From Janthinobacterium sp. J1-1 (GTDB taxonomy: Bacteria; Pseudomonadota; Gammaproteobacteria; Burkholderiales; Burkholderiaceae_D), in the NCBI RefSeq assembly GCF_030944405.1, contig NZ_CP132339.1, positions 3,596,001 to 3,660,000 on the forward strand: a stretch of 64,000 bases of DNA, read 5' to 3'. This document shows, one piece after another, positions 42,697 to 50,302 of this stretch; the stretch's first letter is position 1, and each line of letters starts with the position of its first letter. Under the pieces are notes generated by a model. That model had not been told where the DNA came from. It saw only the letters and a list, made by a program, of their open reading frames with translations, and made no database searches. The position numbers and the translations under genes were made by a program.

Positions 42697-43463
42697 AGCT
42701 GGCGGTAACCGGCTGGCGCCGCCACCGCGGCGCGCTGGCCGCGGCGGCCGCCGTGCCCTTGCTGATGCTGGCGTGCGCCAGCGCCGGCGCACAGGATCTG
42801 CTGGCCGGCGTGGTGCCTGGCGCAAAGACCGACCTGTCGGTCAAGATGCAGATCCTGGTCATCATGACCTTGCTGGGCCTGTTGCCCTTGATGGTCATGA
42901 TGATGACCAGTTTCACCCGTTTCGTGATCGTGCTGTCCCTGCTGCGCCAGGCCCTGGGCCTGCAGCAGGGCTTGCCCAACCGTATCGTCACCGGCATCGC
43001 CCTGATCTTGACCCTGCTGGTGATGCGCCCGATCGGCGAACAGGTGTGGAAAGAGGCGTTCGTGCCGTACGACCGCGACCAGATCGGCCTGCAGCAGGCC
43101 CTGAAAACGGCCGAAGTGCCGATCACCCGCTTCATGCTGGCGCAGACGAGCAAGGCGGCGCTGGCGCAGATCGCCCACCTGGCCGGCGAGCCGTCGACCA
43201 TGCGCCCGCAGGATCACAGTTTTACCGTCAAGCTGGCCGCCTTCGTGCTGTCGGAATTGAAGACCGCCTTCCAGATCGGCTGCATGCTGTTCATTCCCTT
43301 CCTGATCATCGATCTGGTGGTGGCCTCGGTGCTGATGGCGATGGGCATGATGATGCTCTCGCCGCTGGTCATCTCGTTGCCGTTCAAGCTGCTGCTGTTC
43401 GTGCTGGTCGATGGCTGGACCCTGACTGTCAACACGCTGGTCACCAGCATACAGGCCTATTAA
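42693..43463 (+). CDS. fliP: Flagellar export gate protein FliP
   Basis: A 256-residue export gate subunit with a cleavable signal peptide (about 1-33) and four helices. Family marks are ILVIMTLLGLLPLMVMMMTS, FTRFVIVLSLLRQALGLQQG, FVLSELKTAFQIGCMLFIPF and MGMMMLSPLVISLPFKLLLF. With FliQ and FliR it forms the helical channel. No fliO is encoded beside it, as in other Flag-2 loci. Confidence 0.95.
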   Translation: MKLAVTGWRRHRGALAAAAAVPLLMLACASAGAQDLLAGVVPGAKTDLSVKMQILVIMTLLGLLPLMVMMMTSFTRFVIVLSLLRQALGLQQGLPNRIVTGIALILTLLVMRPIGEQVWKEAFVPYDRDQIGLQQALKTAEVPITRFMLAQTSKAALAQIAHLAGEPSTMRPQDHSFTVKLAAFVLSELKTAFQIGCMLFIPFLIIDLVVASVLMAMGMMMLSPLVISLPFKLLLFVLVDGWTLTVNTLVTSIQAY

Positions 43464-43736
43464 ATGCTGACGCCGGAAGTTGCCGTTGACCTGGTCATCG
43501 AAGCGCTGCACATTGTCATGCTGCTGGTCGTGGTGCTGGTCGTCCCCGGTTTGCTGATGGGGCTGGTCGTGGCCTTGGTGCAGGCCGCCACGCAGATCAA
43601 TGAGCAGACGCTGAGCTTTTTGCCCAGGCTGCTGGTCACCCTGCTGGCGCTGATCCTGGCCGGGCGCTGGATGTCGGGCTATCTGATGGATTATTGCGTG
43701 TCGATTTTTCAGCGCGCCGCCACCCTGGTCGGCTAG
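43464..43736 (+). CDS. fliQ: Flagellar export gate protein FliQ
   Basis: A 90-residue two-helix protein: LHIVMLLVVVLVVPGLLMGL, LVQAATQINEQTLSFLPRLL and the end of helix 2. Directly abuts fliP with no intervening base and is followed 11 bp later by fliR. Confidence 0.94.
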   Translation: MLTPEVAVDLVIEALHIVMLLVVVLVVPGLLMGLVVALVQAATQINEQTLSFLPRLLVTLLALILAGRWMSGYLMDYCVSIFQRAATLVG

Positions 43737-43747
43737 CGGGCGGGCGC

Positions 43748-44548
43748 ATGAACGAGATTTTCAACCAGGTGCTGCCGTTCCTGCTGGCTGTATGGTGGCC
43801 GTTCTGCCGCATCCTGGCCATGCTCAGCGCCTCGCCCGTGATCGGCGACGTCACCGTGCCGGTCACCGTGCGCATCCTGTTGTCGCTGATCCTGGCGATC
43901 CTGATGCTGCCGGTGATGCAGGCCTCGGGCGCGTCGCGTGAACTCTTGAGCATCGATCCGTTTTCGCTGTACGCCATCGTCGCCACCCTGGAGCAGGCCG
44001 TGATCGGCTTTATCCTGGGCCTGGCGTTTCACTTCGCCATGTCGGTGATGTCGGTGCTGGGTTTCCTGGTGTCGAGCCAGGTGGGTTTTTCGATGGCCGT
44101 CATGAACGACCCGCTCAACGGCACCTCGTCGGACGTGATTTCGGGGCTGCTCACCATCATGTGCATGATCGTGTTTTTCGCCATCGACGGCCACCTGGTG
44201 CTGACCGGCGTGATCGGCGCCAGCTTCAAGGCCTGGCCGGTGGGGCAGGGCTATGGACCGATGCTGCTGCAGACGGTGGCCTACAACGTCTCGTGGATCT
44301 TTGCCGCCGCCATGCTGCTGGCCCTGCCGATCGTGTTTTCCACCATGGTGGTACAACTGGGTTTCGGTTTCCTGAACCGCGTGGCGCCGTCGCTGAACCT
44401 GTTTTCGCTGGGCTTTTCCATGATTACCGTGTTTGGCCTGCTGATGCTGGCGCAGATCGTGAAATTCATTCCCGAGCACTATATCGCCATGACCAACCGC
44501 GTGCTCGACATGATTCAACAACAGATGCGGGTGGCCCATGGCGGATAG
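43748..44548 (+). CDS. fliR: Flagellar export gate protein FliR
   Basis: A 266-residue multi-helix gate subunit. Marks are WWPFCRILAMLSASPVIGDV, EQAVIGFILGLAFHFAMSVM, SSQVGFSMAVMNDPLNGTSS and FGFLNRVAPSLNLFSLGFSM. The ATG at 43748 lies 11 bp after fliQ. Its end overlaps flhB by 11 bp. Confidence 0.94.
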   Translation: MNEIFNQVLPFLLAVWWPFCRILAMLSASPVIGDVTVPVTVRILLSLILAILMLPVMQASGASRELLSIDPFSLYAIVATLEQAVIGFILGLAFHFAMSVMSVLGFLVSSQVGFSMAVMNDPLNGTSSDVISGLLTIMCMIVFFAIDGHLVLTGVIGASFKAWPVGQGYGPMLLQTVAYNVSWIFAAAMLLALPIVFSTMVVQLGFGFLNRVAPSLNLFSLGFSMITVFGLLMLAQIVKFIPEHYIAMTNRVLDMIQQQMRVAHGG

Positions 44549-45677
44549 CAGCACCGGCGACAAGACCGAAAAGGCGTCACAGCAGAAGCTGAAGAAGTCG
44601 CGCCAGGAAGGGCAGGTGGTGCGCTCGCGCGATCTGTCGACGGCGCTCGGCATCCTGATCAGCATGAAGCTGTTCGTGTACCTGCTGCCGGGCTACCTGG
44701 AAAGCTTTCGCGAGCTGTTCGCGATGTCCTTCATGCCGCTCGACAGTACGGGCGCGCTCGACAATGCCATGTCGACCGCGTTCACCACCTCGGTCGGCCT
44801 GTTGATCAAGATGATCCTGCCGCTGTTCTGCGTGCCGTTTTTTGTCGTGCTGGGCTCCCTGGTCCCGGGCGGCTGGGTGATCAGCACCAAGAACTGGATG
44901 CCGAAAATGGAGCGCCTGAGTCCGGCGAAAAACCTGGGACGGCTGGTGAGCCCCAAGCATGGCTTCGAGTTCGGCATCTCGATCGCCAAGGCCGTGGTGC
45001 TGGGCATGGTGCTGGTGCATGTCAGCCGCTCCAGCCTGGCGCAATACGTGGACCTGCAGCACCGGCCATTGCAGCAGGCCATGCTCGACGGCTCGGCGCT
45101 GATGCTCGACGGCCTGATGGCGCTCATTTCCGTGTTTATCCTGTTCGCCATCATCGACGTGCCGGCGCAGGCGTTCTTCTTTGCCAAGAATCAGCGCATG
45201 AGCAAGCAGGATGTGAAGGAAGAGCACAAGAGCAGCGAAGGGCGGCCCGAAGTGCGTCAGCGCATCCGCCAGTTGCAGCAGCAGCTGGGCCGGCGCAGCG
45301 TGCGCAAGACGGTGCCCGACGCCGACGTGGTGATCGTCAATCCGGAGCATTATGCGGTGGCCCTCAAGTACGACCAGGACCGTGCCGAGGCGCCGTTCGT
45401 GGTGGCCAAGGGCGTCGATGAAATGGCGCTGTATATCCGGCAAGTGGCAAAAGAGCACAATATTGAAACACTCGAGCTGCCGCCGCTGGCGCGCGCCATC
45501 TATAACACCAGCCAGGTGCAGCAGCAGATTCCCGTGCAGCTGTACCAGGCCGTATCGCAGGTGCTGAACTACATCCTGCAACTGAAAGCATTCCGGTCGG
45601 GGCAGCGCGCTGCCCAGCCCCTGTTACCCACCGAGATGGCAGTGCCATCGAATCTGAGCGAGGTTGTACCGTCATGA
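44538..45677 (+). CDS. flhB: Flagellar export specificity switch protein FlhB
   Basis: A 379-residue protein: a basic N-terminus (DKTEKASQQKLKKSRQEGQV), four membrane helices, and a cytoplasmic domain with KQDVKEEHKSSEGRPEVRQR. The autocleavage loop is VIVNPEHYAVALKY, so the usual NPTH motif reads NPEH here. Cleavage between Asn and Pro could still occur, but the Thr is conserved in most relatives. It switches export from hook to filament substrates together with FliK. Overlaps flhA by 4 bp. Confidence 0.93.
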   Translation: MADSSTGDKTEKASQQKLKKSRQEGQVVRSRDLSTALGILISMKLFVYLLPGYLESFRELFAMSFMPLDSTGALDNAMSTAFTTSVGLLIKMILPLFCVPFFVVLGSLVPGGWVISTKNWMPKMERLSPAKNLGRLVSPKHGFEFGISIAKAVVLGMVLVHVSRSSLAQYVDLQHRPLQQAMLDGSALMLDGLMALISVFILFAIIDVPAQAFFFAKNQRMSKQDVKEEHKSSEGRPEVRQRIRQLQQQLGRRSVRKTVPDADVVIVNPEHYAVALKYDQDRAEAPFVVAKGVDEMALYIRQVAKEHNIETLELPPLARAIYNTSQVQQQIPVQLYQAVSQVLNYILQLKAFRSGQRAAQPLLPTEMAVPSNLSEVVPS

Positions 45678-47764
45678 ATTTCCTGAACCGACTGGTTGCC
45701 GAGATGCGCCGCCACAAGTTCGCCACACCGATGTTCCTGTTGGTGATCCTGGCAATGATCATCTTGCCGCTGCCGCCGGTGCTGCTCGATATCCTGTTCA
45801 CCTTCAATATCGTGCTGGCCCTGATCGTCATCCTGGTCAGCGTCTCGGCCAAGCGGCCGCTCGATTTCTCGGTCTTCCCGACGGTGATCCTGGCCACCAC
45901 CATGCTGAGGCTGACCCTGAACGTGGCCTCGACGCGGGTGGTGCTGCTGCATGGCCATACGGGCGCGGACGCGGCCGGTAAAGTGATCGAAGCGTTCGGT
46001 AACGTGGTGATCGGCGGCAACTTCGTGGTCGGTATCGTGGTCTTCGTGATTTTGATGATCATCAACTTCGCGGTGGTGACCAAGGGCGCGGAGCGGATTT
46101 CCGAAGTGTCGGCGCGCTTTACGCTGGACGCCTTGCCGGGCAAGCAGATGGCGATCGACGCCGACCTGAACGCCGGCCTGATCAACCAGGAAAAAGCCCA
46201 GATCCGCCGCAAGGACGTGGCCGCCGAAGCGGACTTCTATGGCGCCATGGACGGCGCCTCGAAATTCGTGCGCGGCGACGCCGTCGCCAGTATCTTGATT
46301 CTGATCATCAACATGGTCGGCGGCGTGGCGATCGGCTCGCTGATGCACGACCTGTCGTTCGGCGACGCTTTCCGCCAGTACGCCTTGCTGACCATCGGCG
46401 ATGGCCTGGTGGCGCAGATCCCGGCGCTGCTGTTGTCGGCCGCGGCCGCCATCCTGGTCACCCGCATCAGCGATTCGGGCGACTTCGAGCAGCAGGTGGC
46501 GGGCCAGGTCCTGACCTCGCCGACCGTGATCTTCAGCGCGTCCGGCATGATGGTGGCGCTGGCCCTGATCCCGGGCATGCCGTGGTTCATGTTCATGACG
46601 TTTGCGGCGGTGCTTGCGTTTGTTGCCTGGCGCCTCACGCAGCAGCGCATCAAGGCACCCGATAACTCCGGCATGGCGGCCATCGAAGCGGCCTTGCTCG
46701 GCGACAAGCCAGCCGAGCTGGAATGGCAACAGTTGCCGGCCGTACAGCCGCTGATGGTGATGCTCGGCTACAAGCTGGTTGGCATGGTCGACAAGACCCA
46801 GGGCGAGCCGCTCAACAAGCGCGTCAAGGGCGTGCGCCAGAGCCTGTCCGAAGCGATGGGCCTGCTGCTGCCGCAGATCGGCGTGCGCGACGACCTGGCG
46901 CTGAAACCCTCGCAATACACCATCATGCTGTCCGGTACGGTGGTGGCCCAGGCCGAAGTGCAGGCCGACCGCCTGATGGCGATCCCGTCGCCCAATGTGT
47001 ATGGCCAGCTCGACGGCATTCCCGGCATCGAGCCGGCCTACGGCATGCCCGTCACCTGGATCGAACCGGGCGCCAAGGCGCATGCGCTGGGCATGGGCTA
47101 CCAGGTGATCGAGGCGCCCAGCGTTATCGCCACCCACCTGTCGAAGATGATCCGCGAGTACCTGCCGGAACTGTTCCGCCATGAAGACGTCTCGAACATG
47201 ATGGAACGCCTGACGGCGCTGTCGCCGAAACTGGCGGCTTCGCTCGACAAGGCGCTGACGCACACCCAGCTGCTGCGGGTATTTCGCGTGCTGCTGGCCG
47301 AGAATGTGTCCTTGAAGGATATTGTGCCGATCGCCACCACCTTGCTCGACAGTTCGGAGACGACCAAGGATCCGATCCTGCTGGCGGCCGAAGTGCGCTG
47401 CGCGCTGCGGCGCCAGATCGTCGGCGGCCTGTTCGGCCAGAAGATGGAAATGCAGGCGTTCAACCTGGGCGGCGAGCTGGAAAACATGCTGCTGGGTTCC
47501 TTGAACCAGGCGCGCCAGTCCGGCAAGGTGACACTGGACAACTACCCGATCGACCCGCATCTGCTGTCGCAGCTGCAGGTGAACATGCCGGTCGCGCGCG
47601 AACAGATGAAGCAGCAGGCCACGCCGCCGCTGCTGCTGGTGCTGCCGCAGATCCGTCCGCTGCTGGCGCGCTATGCGCGCCTGTTCGCGCCGGGCCTGCA
47701 CGTGCTGTCGTATAACGAGATCCCGGAAAACCGCGAAGTGAGCATCATCGGCACCGTAGGATAA
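45674..47764 (+). CDS. flhA: Flagellar export gate protein FlhA
   Basis: A 696-residue gate protein. The N-terminal membrane half has eight helices and the FHIPEP-family motif region (RISEVSARFTLDALPGKQMA, IDADLNAGLINQEKAQIRRK, DFYGAMDGASKFVRGDAVAS). The C-terminal cytoplasmic half has the PALLLSAAAAILVTRISDS-like junction and the chaperone-docking domain (TWIEPGAKAHALGMGYQVIE, LLRVFRVLLAENVSLKDIVP). It is the last gene of the plus-strand operon; the next gene is convergent, 1 bp away. Confidence 0.95.
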   Translation: MNFLNRLVAEMRRHKFATPMFLLVILAMIILPLPPVLLDILFTFNIVLALIVILVSVSAKRPLDFSVFPTVILATTMLRLTLNVASTRVVLLHGHTGADAAGKVIEAFGNVVIGGNFVVGIVVFVILMIINFAVVTKGAERISEVSARFTLDALPGKQMAIDADLNAGLINQEKAQIRRKDVAAEADFYGAMDGASKFVRGDAVASILILIINMVGGVAIGSLMHDLSFGDAFRQYALLTIGDGLVAQIPALLLSAAAAILVTRISDSGDFEQQVAGQVLTSPTVIFSASGMMVALALIPGMPWFMFMTFAAVLAFVAWRLTQQRIKAPDNSGMAAIEAALLGDKPAELEWQQLPAVQPLMVMLGYKLVGMVDKTQGEPLNKRVKGVRQSLSEAMGLLLPQIGVRDDLALKPSQYTIMLSGTVVAQAEVQADRLMAIPSPNVYGQLDGIPGIEPAYGMPVTWIEPGAKAHALGMGYQVIEAPSVIATHLSKMIREYLPELFRHEDVSNMMERLTALSPKLAASLDKALTHTQLLRVFRVLLAENVSLKDIVPIATTLLDSSETTKDPILLAAEVRCALRRQIVGGLFGQKMEMQAFNLGGELENMLLGSLNQARQSGKVTLDNYPIDPHLLSQLQVNMPVAREQMKQQATPPLLLVLPQIRPLLARYARLFAPGLHVLSYNEIPENREVSIIGTVG

Positions 47765-47765
47765 G

Positions 47766-48824
47766 TCAATCCTGCTCGTCGATGGGCGTGAGTAGTGCCG
47801 GTTCCGGCGCATCGGCCGGCAGCACGATTTCTTCCAGCGTGGCGTCGCCCCAGTAGTCCTTCGGCGCCGCCACTTCCTTTGACATGATCACCGGCTCTTC
47901 CGGCACCGCCGGCGCAGCTTCCGGCCCGGCCGGATCCTGCGCCACTTCCGCTGGCGGGCGCGTCAGCAGCAACGCCACCCCGGCCATCGCCTGGAACAGC
48001 GGCTGCGACAGCGCGCTGGCGGCTGCCTGCATCGGATAGCCGGCGTGCGCCGGCTGCGCATGCAGCACGCGGTTCAAGCGGCAGCGCAGCAGCCGCAGGC
48101 CGGCCTGGCGCACGCAATCGGCGATCTCGGCCAGCATGCGGCGCAAGTGCGCCAGGACCAGTTCGTCATCGGACGCCAGTTCCAGCAGCACGCCATCGTT
48201 GGCCGGCTCCATCTGGATCACCACCCGCCCCACGCCATCGATCAGCAGTTCGACCCGCAGCGCCACCTTGCCGTTGCGCTTGCGCGGCGCGGCGTCCTCT
48301 TCGTTGCCGGGCAGCACGCGCAGCAGCAGGCGCTGGCCGCCCCAGCCGTAGACGGCAAAGCGCCACGCTTCGGTGTCGAGCGGCAAGGAGGCGCGCGCCA
48401 CCGGCTGCGGCTCGGTCATGAACAGGGTGCCTGGCAGGTGCTGGCCGCGCGCGTGTTCCTGCAGCGCCGCATATTGTTCGCCGTAGGTTTTCACCATCAC
48501 GCGCCAGGAGGCGGCCAGCTGCGCCGCATCGGGCGGCTGCCACACCAGCTGGCGCGTAAAGAATAATTGATTGACCTGCATCGCGCTGCTGTCGCGCGCG
48601 GTGGCGCCCAGTCCCGGGTCGCCGGGATTCGGCTTGATCAGGGATGCCAGGCCATCTTGCGCCTGCGCCAGCTGTGCCGGCAGATCGGGCGCCGGCGCCA
48701 TGAAGGGGCCGACGGGCACCAGCGGCTGCACCACGCCGGGCGTCAGCGGCGTGGCCGCACTGACGTCCAGGCGCTGCGTAATCAGGGGCAGGGCATTGCC
48801 TGCGGAGATGCGGTCTATCGCCAT
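47766..48824 (-). CDS. FliK C-terminal-like protein of unknown function
   Basis: A 352-residue protein between flagellin and flhA. The N-terminal third is Pro/Ala-rich and the middle has LFFTRQLVWQPPDAAQLAAS and RFAVYGWGGQRLLLRVLPGN. Residues about 190-265 (VALRVELLIDGVGRVVIQME, then LASDDELVLAHLRRMLAEIA and RQAGLRLLRCRL) resemble the Flg_hook domain of FliK. The Pro/Ala-rich tail is acidic. ATG 48824 follows GGGAAG; the frame extends to 48860, into the flagellin terminator. It may be a second hook-length or export-control factor; the locus already has a FliK. Weak similarity, so tentative. Confidence 0.55.
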   Translation of the reverse strand: MAIDRISAGNALPLITQRLDVSAATPLTPGVVQPLVPVGPFMAPAPDLPAQLAQAQDGLASLIKPNPGDPGLGATARDSSAMQVNQLFFTRQLVWQPPDAAQLAASWRVMVKTYGEQYAALQEHARGQHLPGTLFMTEPQPVARASLPLDTEAWRFAVYGWGGQRLLLRVLPGNEEDAAPRKRNGKVALRVELLIDGVGRVVIQMEPANDGVLLELASDDELVLAHLRRMLAEIADCVRQAGLRLLRCRLNRVLHAQPAHAGYPMQAAASALSQPLFQAMAGVALLLTRPPAEVAQDPAGPEAAPAVPEEPVIMSKEVAAPKDYWGDATLEEIVLPADAPEPALLTPIDEQD

Positions 48825-48847
48825 TGCTGTTCTTCCCGCCTGGGAGG

Positions 48848-48878
48848 AAAAAAAAGCCAACTGCTTGCGCAGTTGGCT
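48848..48878 (-). terminator. Rho-independent terminator after flagellin
   Basis: A perfect 10-bp stem (AGCCAACTGC / GCAGTTGGCT, arms 48855-48864 and 48869-48878) with a 4-nt loop is followed on the minus strand by eight T (48848-48855). It lies about 40 bp past the flagellin stop and separates that transcript from the FliK-like gene. Confidence 0.88.
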
Positions 48879-48886
48879 CTGGTCTG

Positions 48887-48907
48887 CCTGACCTGAGCCA
48901 GGTCAGG
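48887..48907 (-). terminator. Second hairpin directly after flagellin
   Basis: CCTGACCT and AGGTCAGG pair around GAGCC (9 bp with the flanking G-C). It has no T tract, so it may protect the abundant flagellin mRNA 3' end rather than terminate. Confidence 0.6.
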
Positions 48908-48919
48908 AGAATAATACTA

Positions 48920-50083
48920 TTATTGCAGCAGGGACATGACCATCGAGGACATGCTGTTGCTTTGTTTCAGCATGGCGGTACCAGCTTGCAGCAGCATTTG
49001 CGACGCGGTCATGTTCGAGCTTTCGGTCGCGAAGTCGGTATCCATGATGCGGCCAGCAGCGCCGGCGGTGTTGGTGCTGACGTTCGACAGATTGCTGTAG
49101 ACTTTATCAAGACGGTTACCAGCAGCACCCAGTGCCGAACGCGAGGTGCCGACCGAGTCAATCGCCGCTTGCAGCTTGTCGATGGCAGCCGATGCCGTGG
49201 AGGCCGTAGTCAGTTCGGCACCTGGGGCGTTCGATGCGGCGCCGAAGGTATTGAAGTTGGCGGTAGCGGCCTTGATGGCGCCTTGCATCGAGGTCAGTTG
49301 CGCCGACAGGTCAAAGCTCATCGTTTCGCTGGTCGAAGCGCCGATCTGGAATTGCAGATTGGCCGAGAATTTGCCGTCATTGGCCGCGTTGCTGTTTTGT
49401 GCGGCGGTATTGTATGCAGCCGAGGCTGCGGCAGTTGCCCGGGCCAGTTTGTCGGCTTTGTCGGCGTTCAATTTATCGTTCGTTGCGGTGACTACGGCAG
49501 CTGCATTGGTCGCGTTTGGCGTGCCGTTGTTCAGGGTCACTGCTGCTGCCAACTTGGTACCAGCTGTGGCGGCAAGGTCGGCAGTGCCTGTAGTTGCGGT
49601 GGTAACAACCAGGCCATCAGCGGTAGCTTTGTTCAGCGCATCTTGCTTTTCGCCTGTCGTTGCTGCTTTGGACATCAGCTTGGCGCCAGCGAACGAAGTA
49701 TTGCCCAGAACGTTGCTCAGTTCGTTGGTCAGCGTGTCGAATTCAGCTTGCATGGCTTTTTGATCGTCAGTGGTCGACGAACCGTCGGCAGCTTGGGTCG
49801 CCAGGTCTTTCATGCGTACCAGGATGTTGACGGTTTCGTTCAGCGCGCCGTCGGCAGTCTGGATCATCGAGGTCGCGTTTTGGGTGTTGCGCATGGCCAT
49901 CGCCATACCGCTGGTTTGGGCTTTCAGGCGGGTTGCAATTTGCAGGCCGGCAGCGTCGTCCATTGCCGTGTTGATGCGGTAACCGGTGGACAGGCGCGTC
50001 ATCGACGTCGACAGCGATTGTTGGGTTTTCGAGATCGAATTTTGTGCAGACAAGGCCGCTGCGTTAGTGTGAAGGCTCAGCAT
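48920..50083 (-). CDS. fliC: Flagellin (lateral type)
   Basis: A 387-residue filament subunit. N-terminal D0/D1: MLSLHTNAAALSAQNSISKT, MTRLSTGYRINTAMDDAAGL, MIQTADGALNETVNILVRMK. C-terminal D1/D0: GTSRSALGAAGNRLDKVYSN, TDFATESSNMTASQMLLQAG, SNSMSSMVMSLLQ. The centre is Ala/Thr/Ser-rich and shorter than in enterobacterial flagellin. No Cys is present. Two hairpins follow the stop, and glycosyltransferase-like genes read toward it from upstream, so the Thr/Ser-rich centre could be glycosylated. Confidence 0.95.
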   Translation of the reverse strand: MLSLHTNAAALSAQNSISKTQQSLSTSMTRLSTGYRINTAMDDAAGLQIATRLKAQTSGMAMAMRNTQNATSMIQTADGALNETVNILVRMKDLATQAADGSSTTDDQKAMQAEFDTLTNELSNVLGNTSFAGAKLMSKAATTGEKQDALNKATADGLVVTTATTGTADLAATAGTKLAAAVTLNNGTPNATNAAAVVTATNDKLNADKADKLARATAAASAAYNTAAQNSNAANDGKFSANLQFQIGASTSETMSFDLSAQLTSMQGAIKAATANFNTFGAASNAPGAELTTASTASAAIDKLQAAIDSVGTSRSALGAAGNRLDKVYSNLSNVSTNTAGAAGRIMDTDFATESSNMTASQMLLQAGTAMLKQSNSMSSMVMSLLQ

Positions 50084-50248
50084 GAAAGATACTCCAGTTG
50101 TTTGGTTACGGTACGGAGCAGCATTTTTGCGCTCTCAATAGTACAAGACGACCATTGCTTCGAAAAAATTAAATTCTTAAAGGAAATTTTTTAAAATAAT
50201 TTTCATTCGGTGCCTGTGTTTGCCGCGACTTTGCAGCTGGGGTAATCT

Positions 50249-50275
50249 TTATCTTAGGATCAACTGCAGACTTGA
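50249..50275 (-). promoter_or_regulatory. Candidate sigma-28 promoter of flagellin
   Basis: Read on the minus strand: TCAAGTCT, 11 bp, TAAGATAA. Compared with TAAAGTTT-N11-GCCGATAA this gives 6/8 and 5/8 matches with exact spacing. It would leave a leader of about 160 nt in the AT-rich 219-bp gap before flagellin. Only moderately convincing, as the -10 lacks the GCC. Confidence 0.35.
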
Positions 50276-50302
50276 TGGCGCTGATAATTGTGTCACTGAT
50301 AA

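Noticed and set aside
42693..47764. Type III secretion injectisome
   Set aside because: The export-gate genes could suit either, but they stand with hook, ring, filament, stator and sigma-28 genes, and no needle or translocator gene is present.
45569..47812. A 747-codon minus-strand frame opposite flhA, and similar long frames opposite fliF, fliI and the ring-hydroxylase genes
   Set aside because: They arise from third-position GC bias of well-recognised genes; the translated products are low-complexity His/Gln/Arg-rich.
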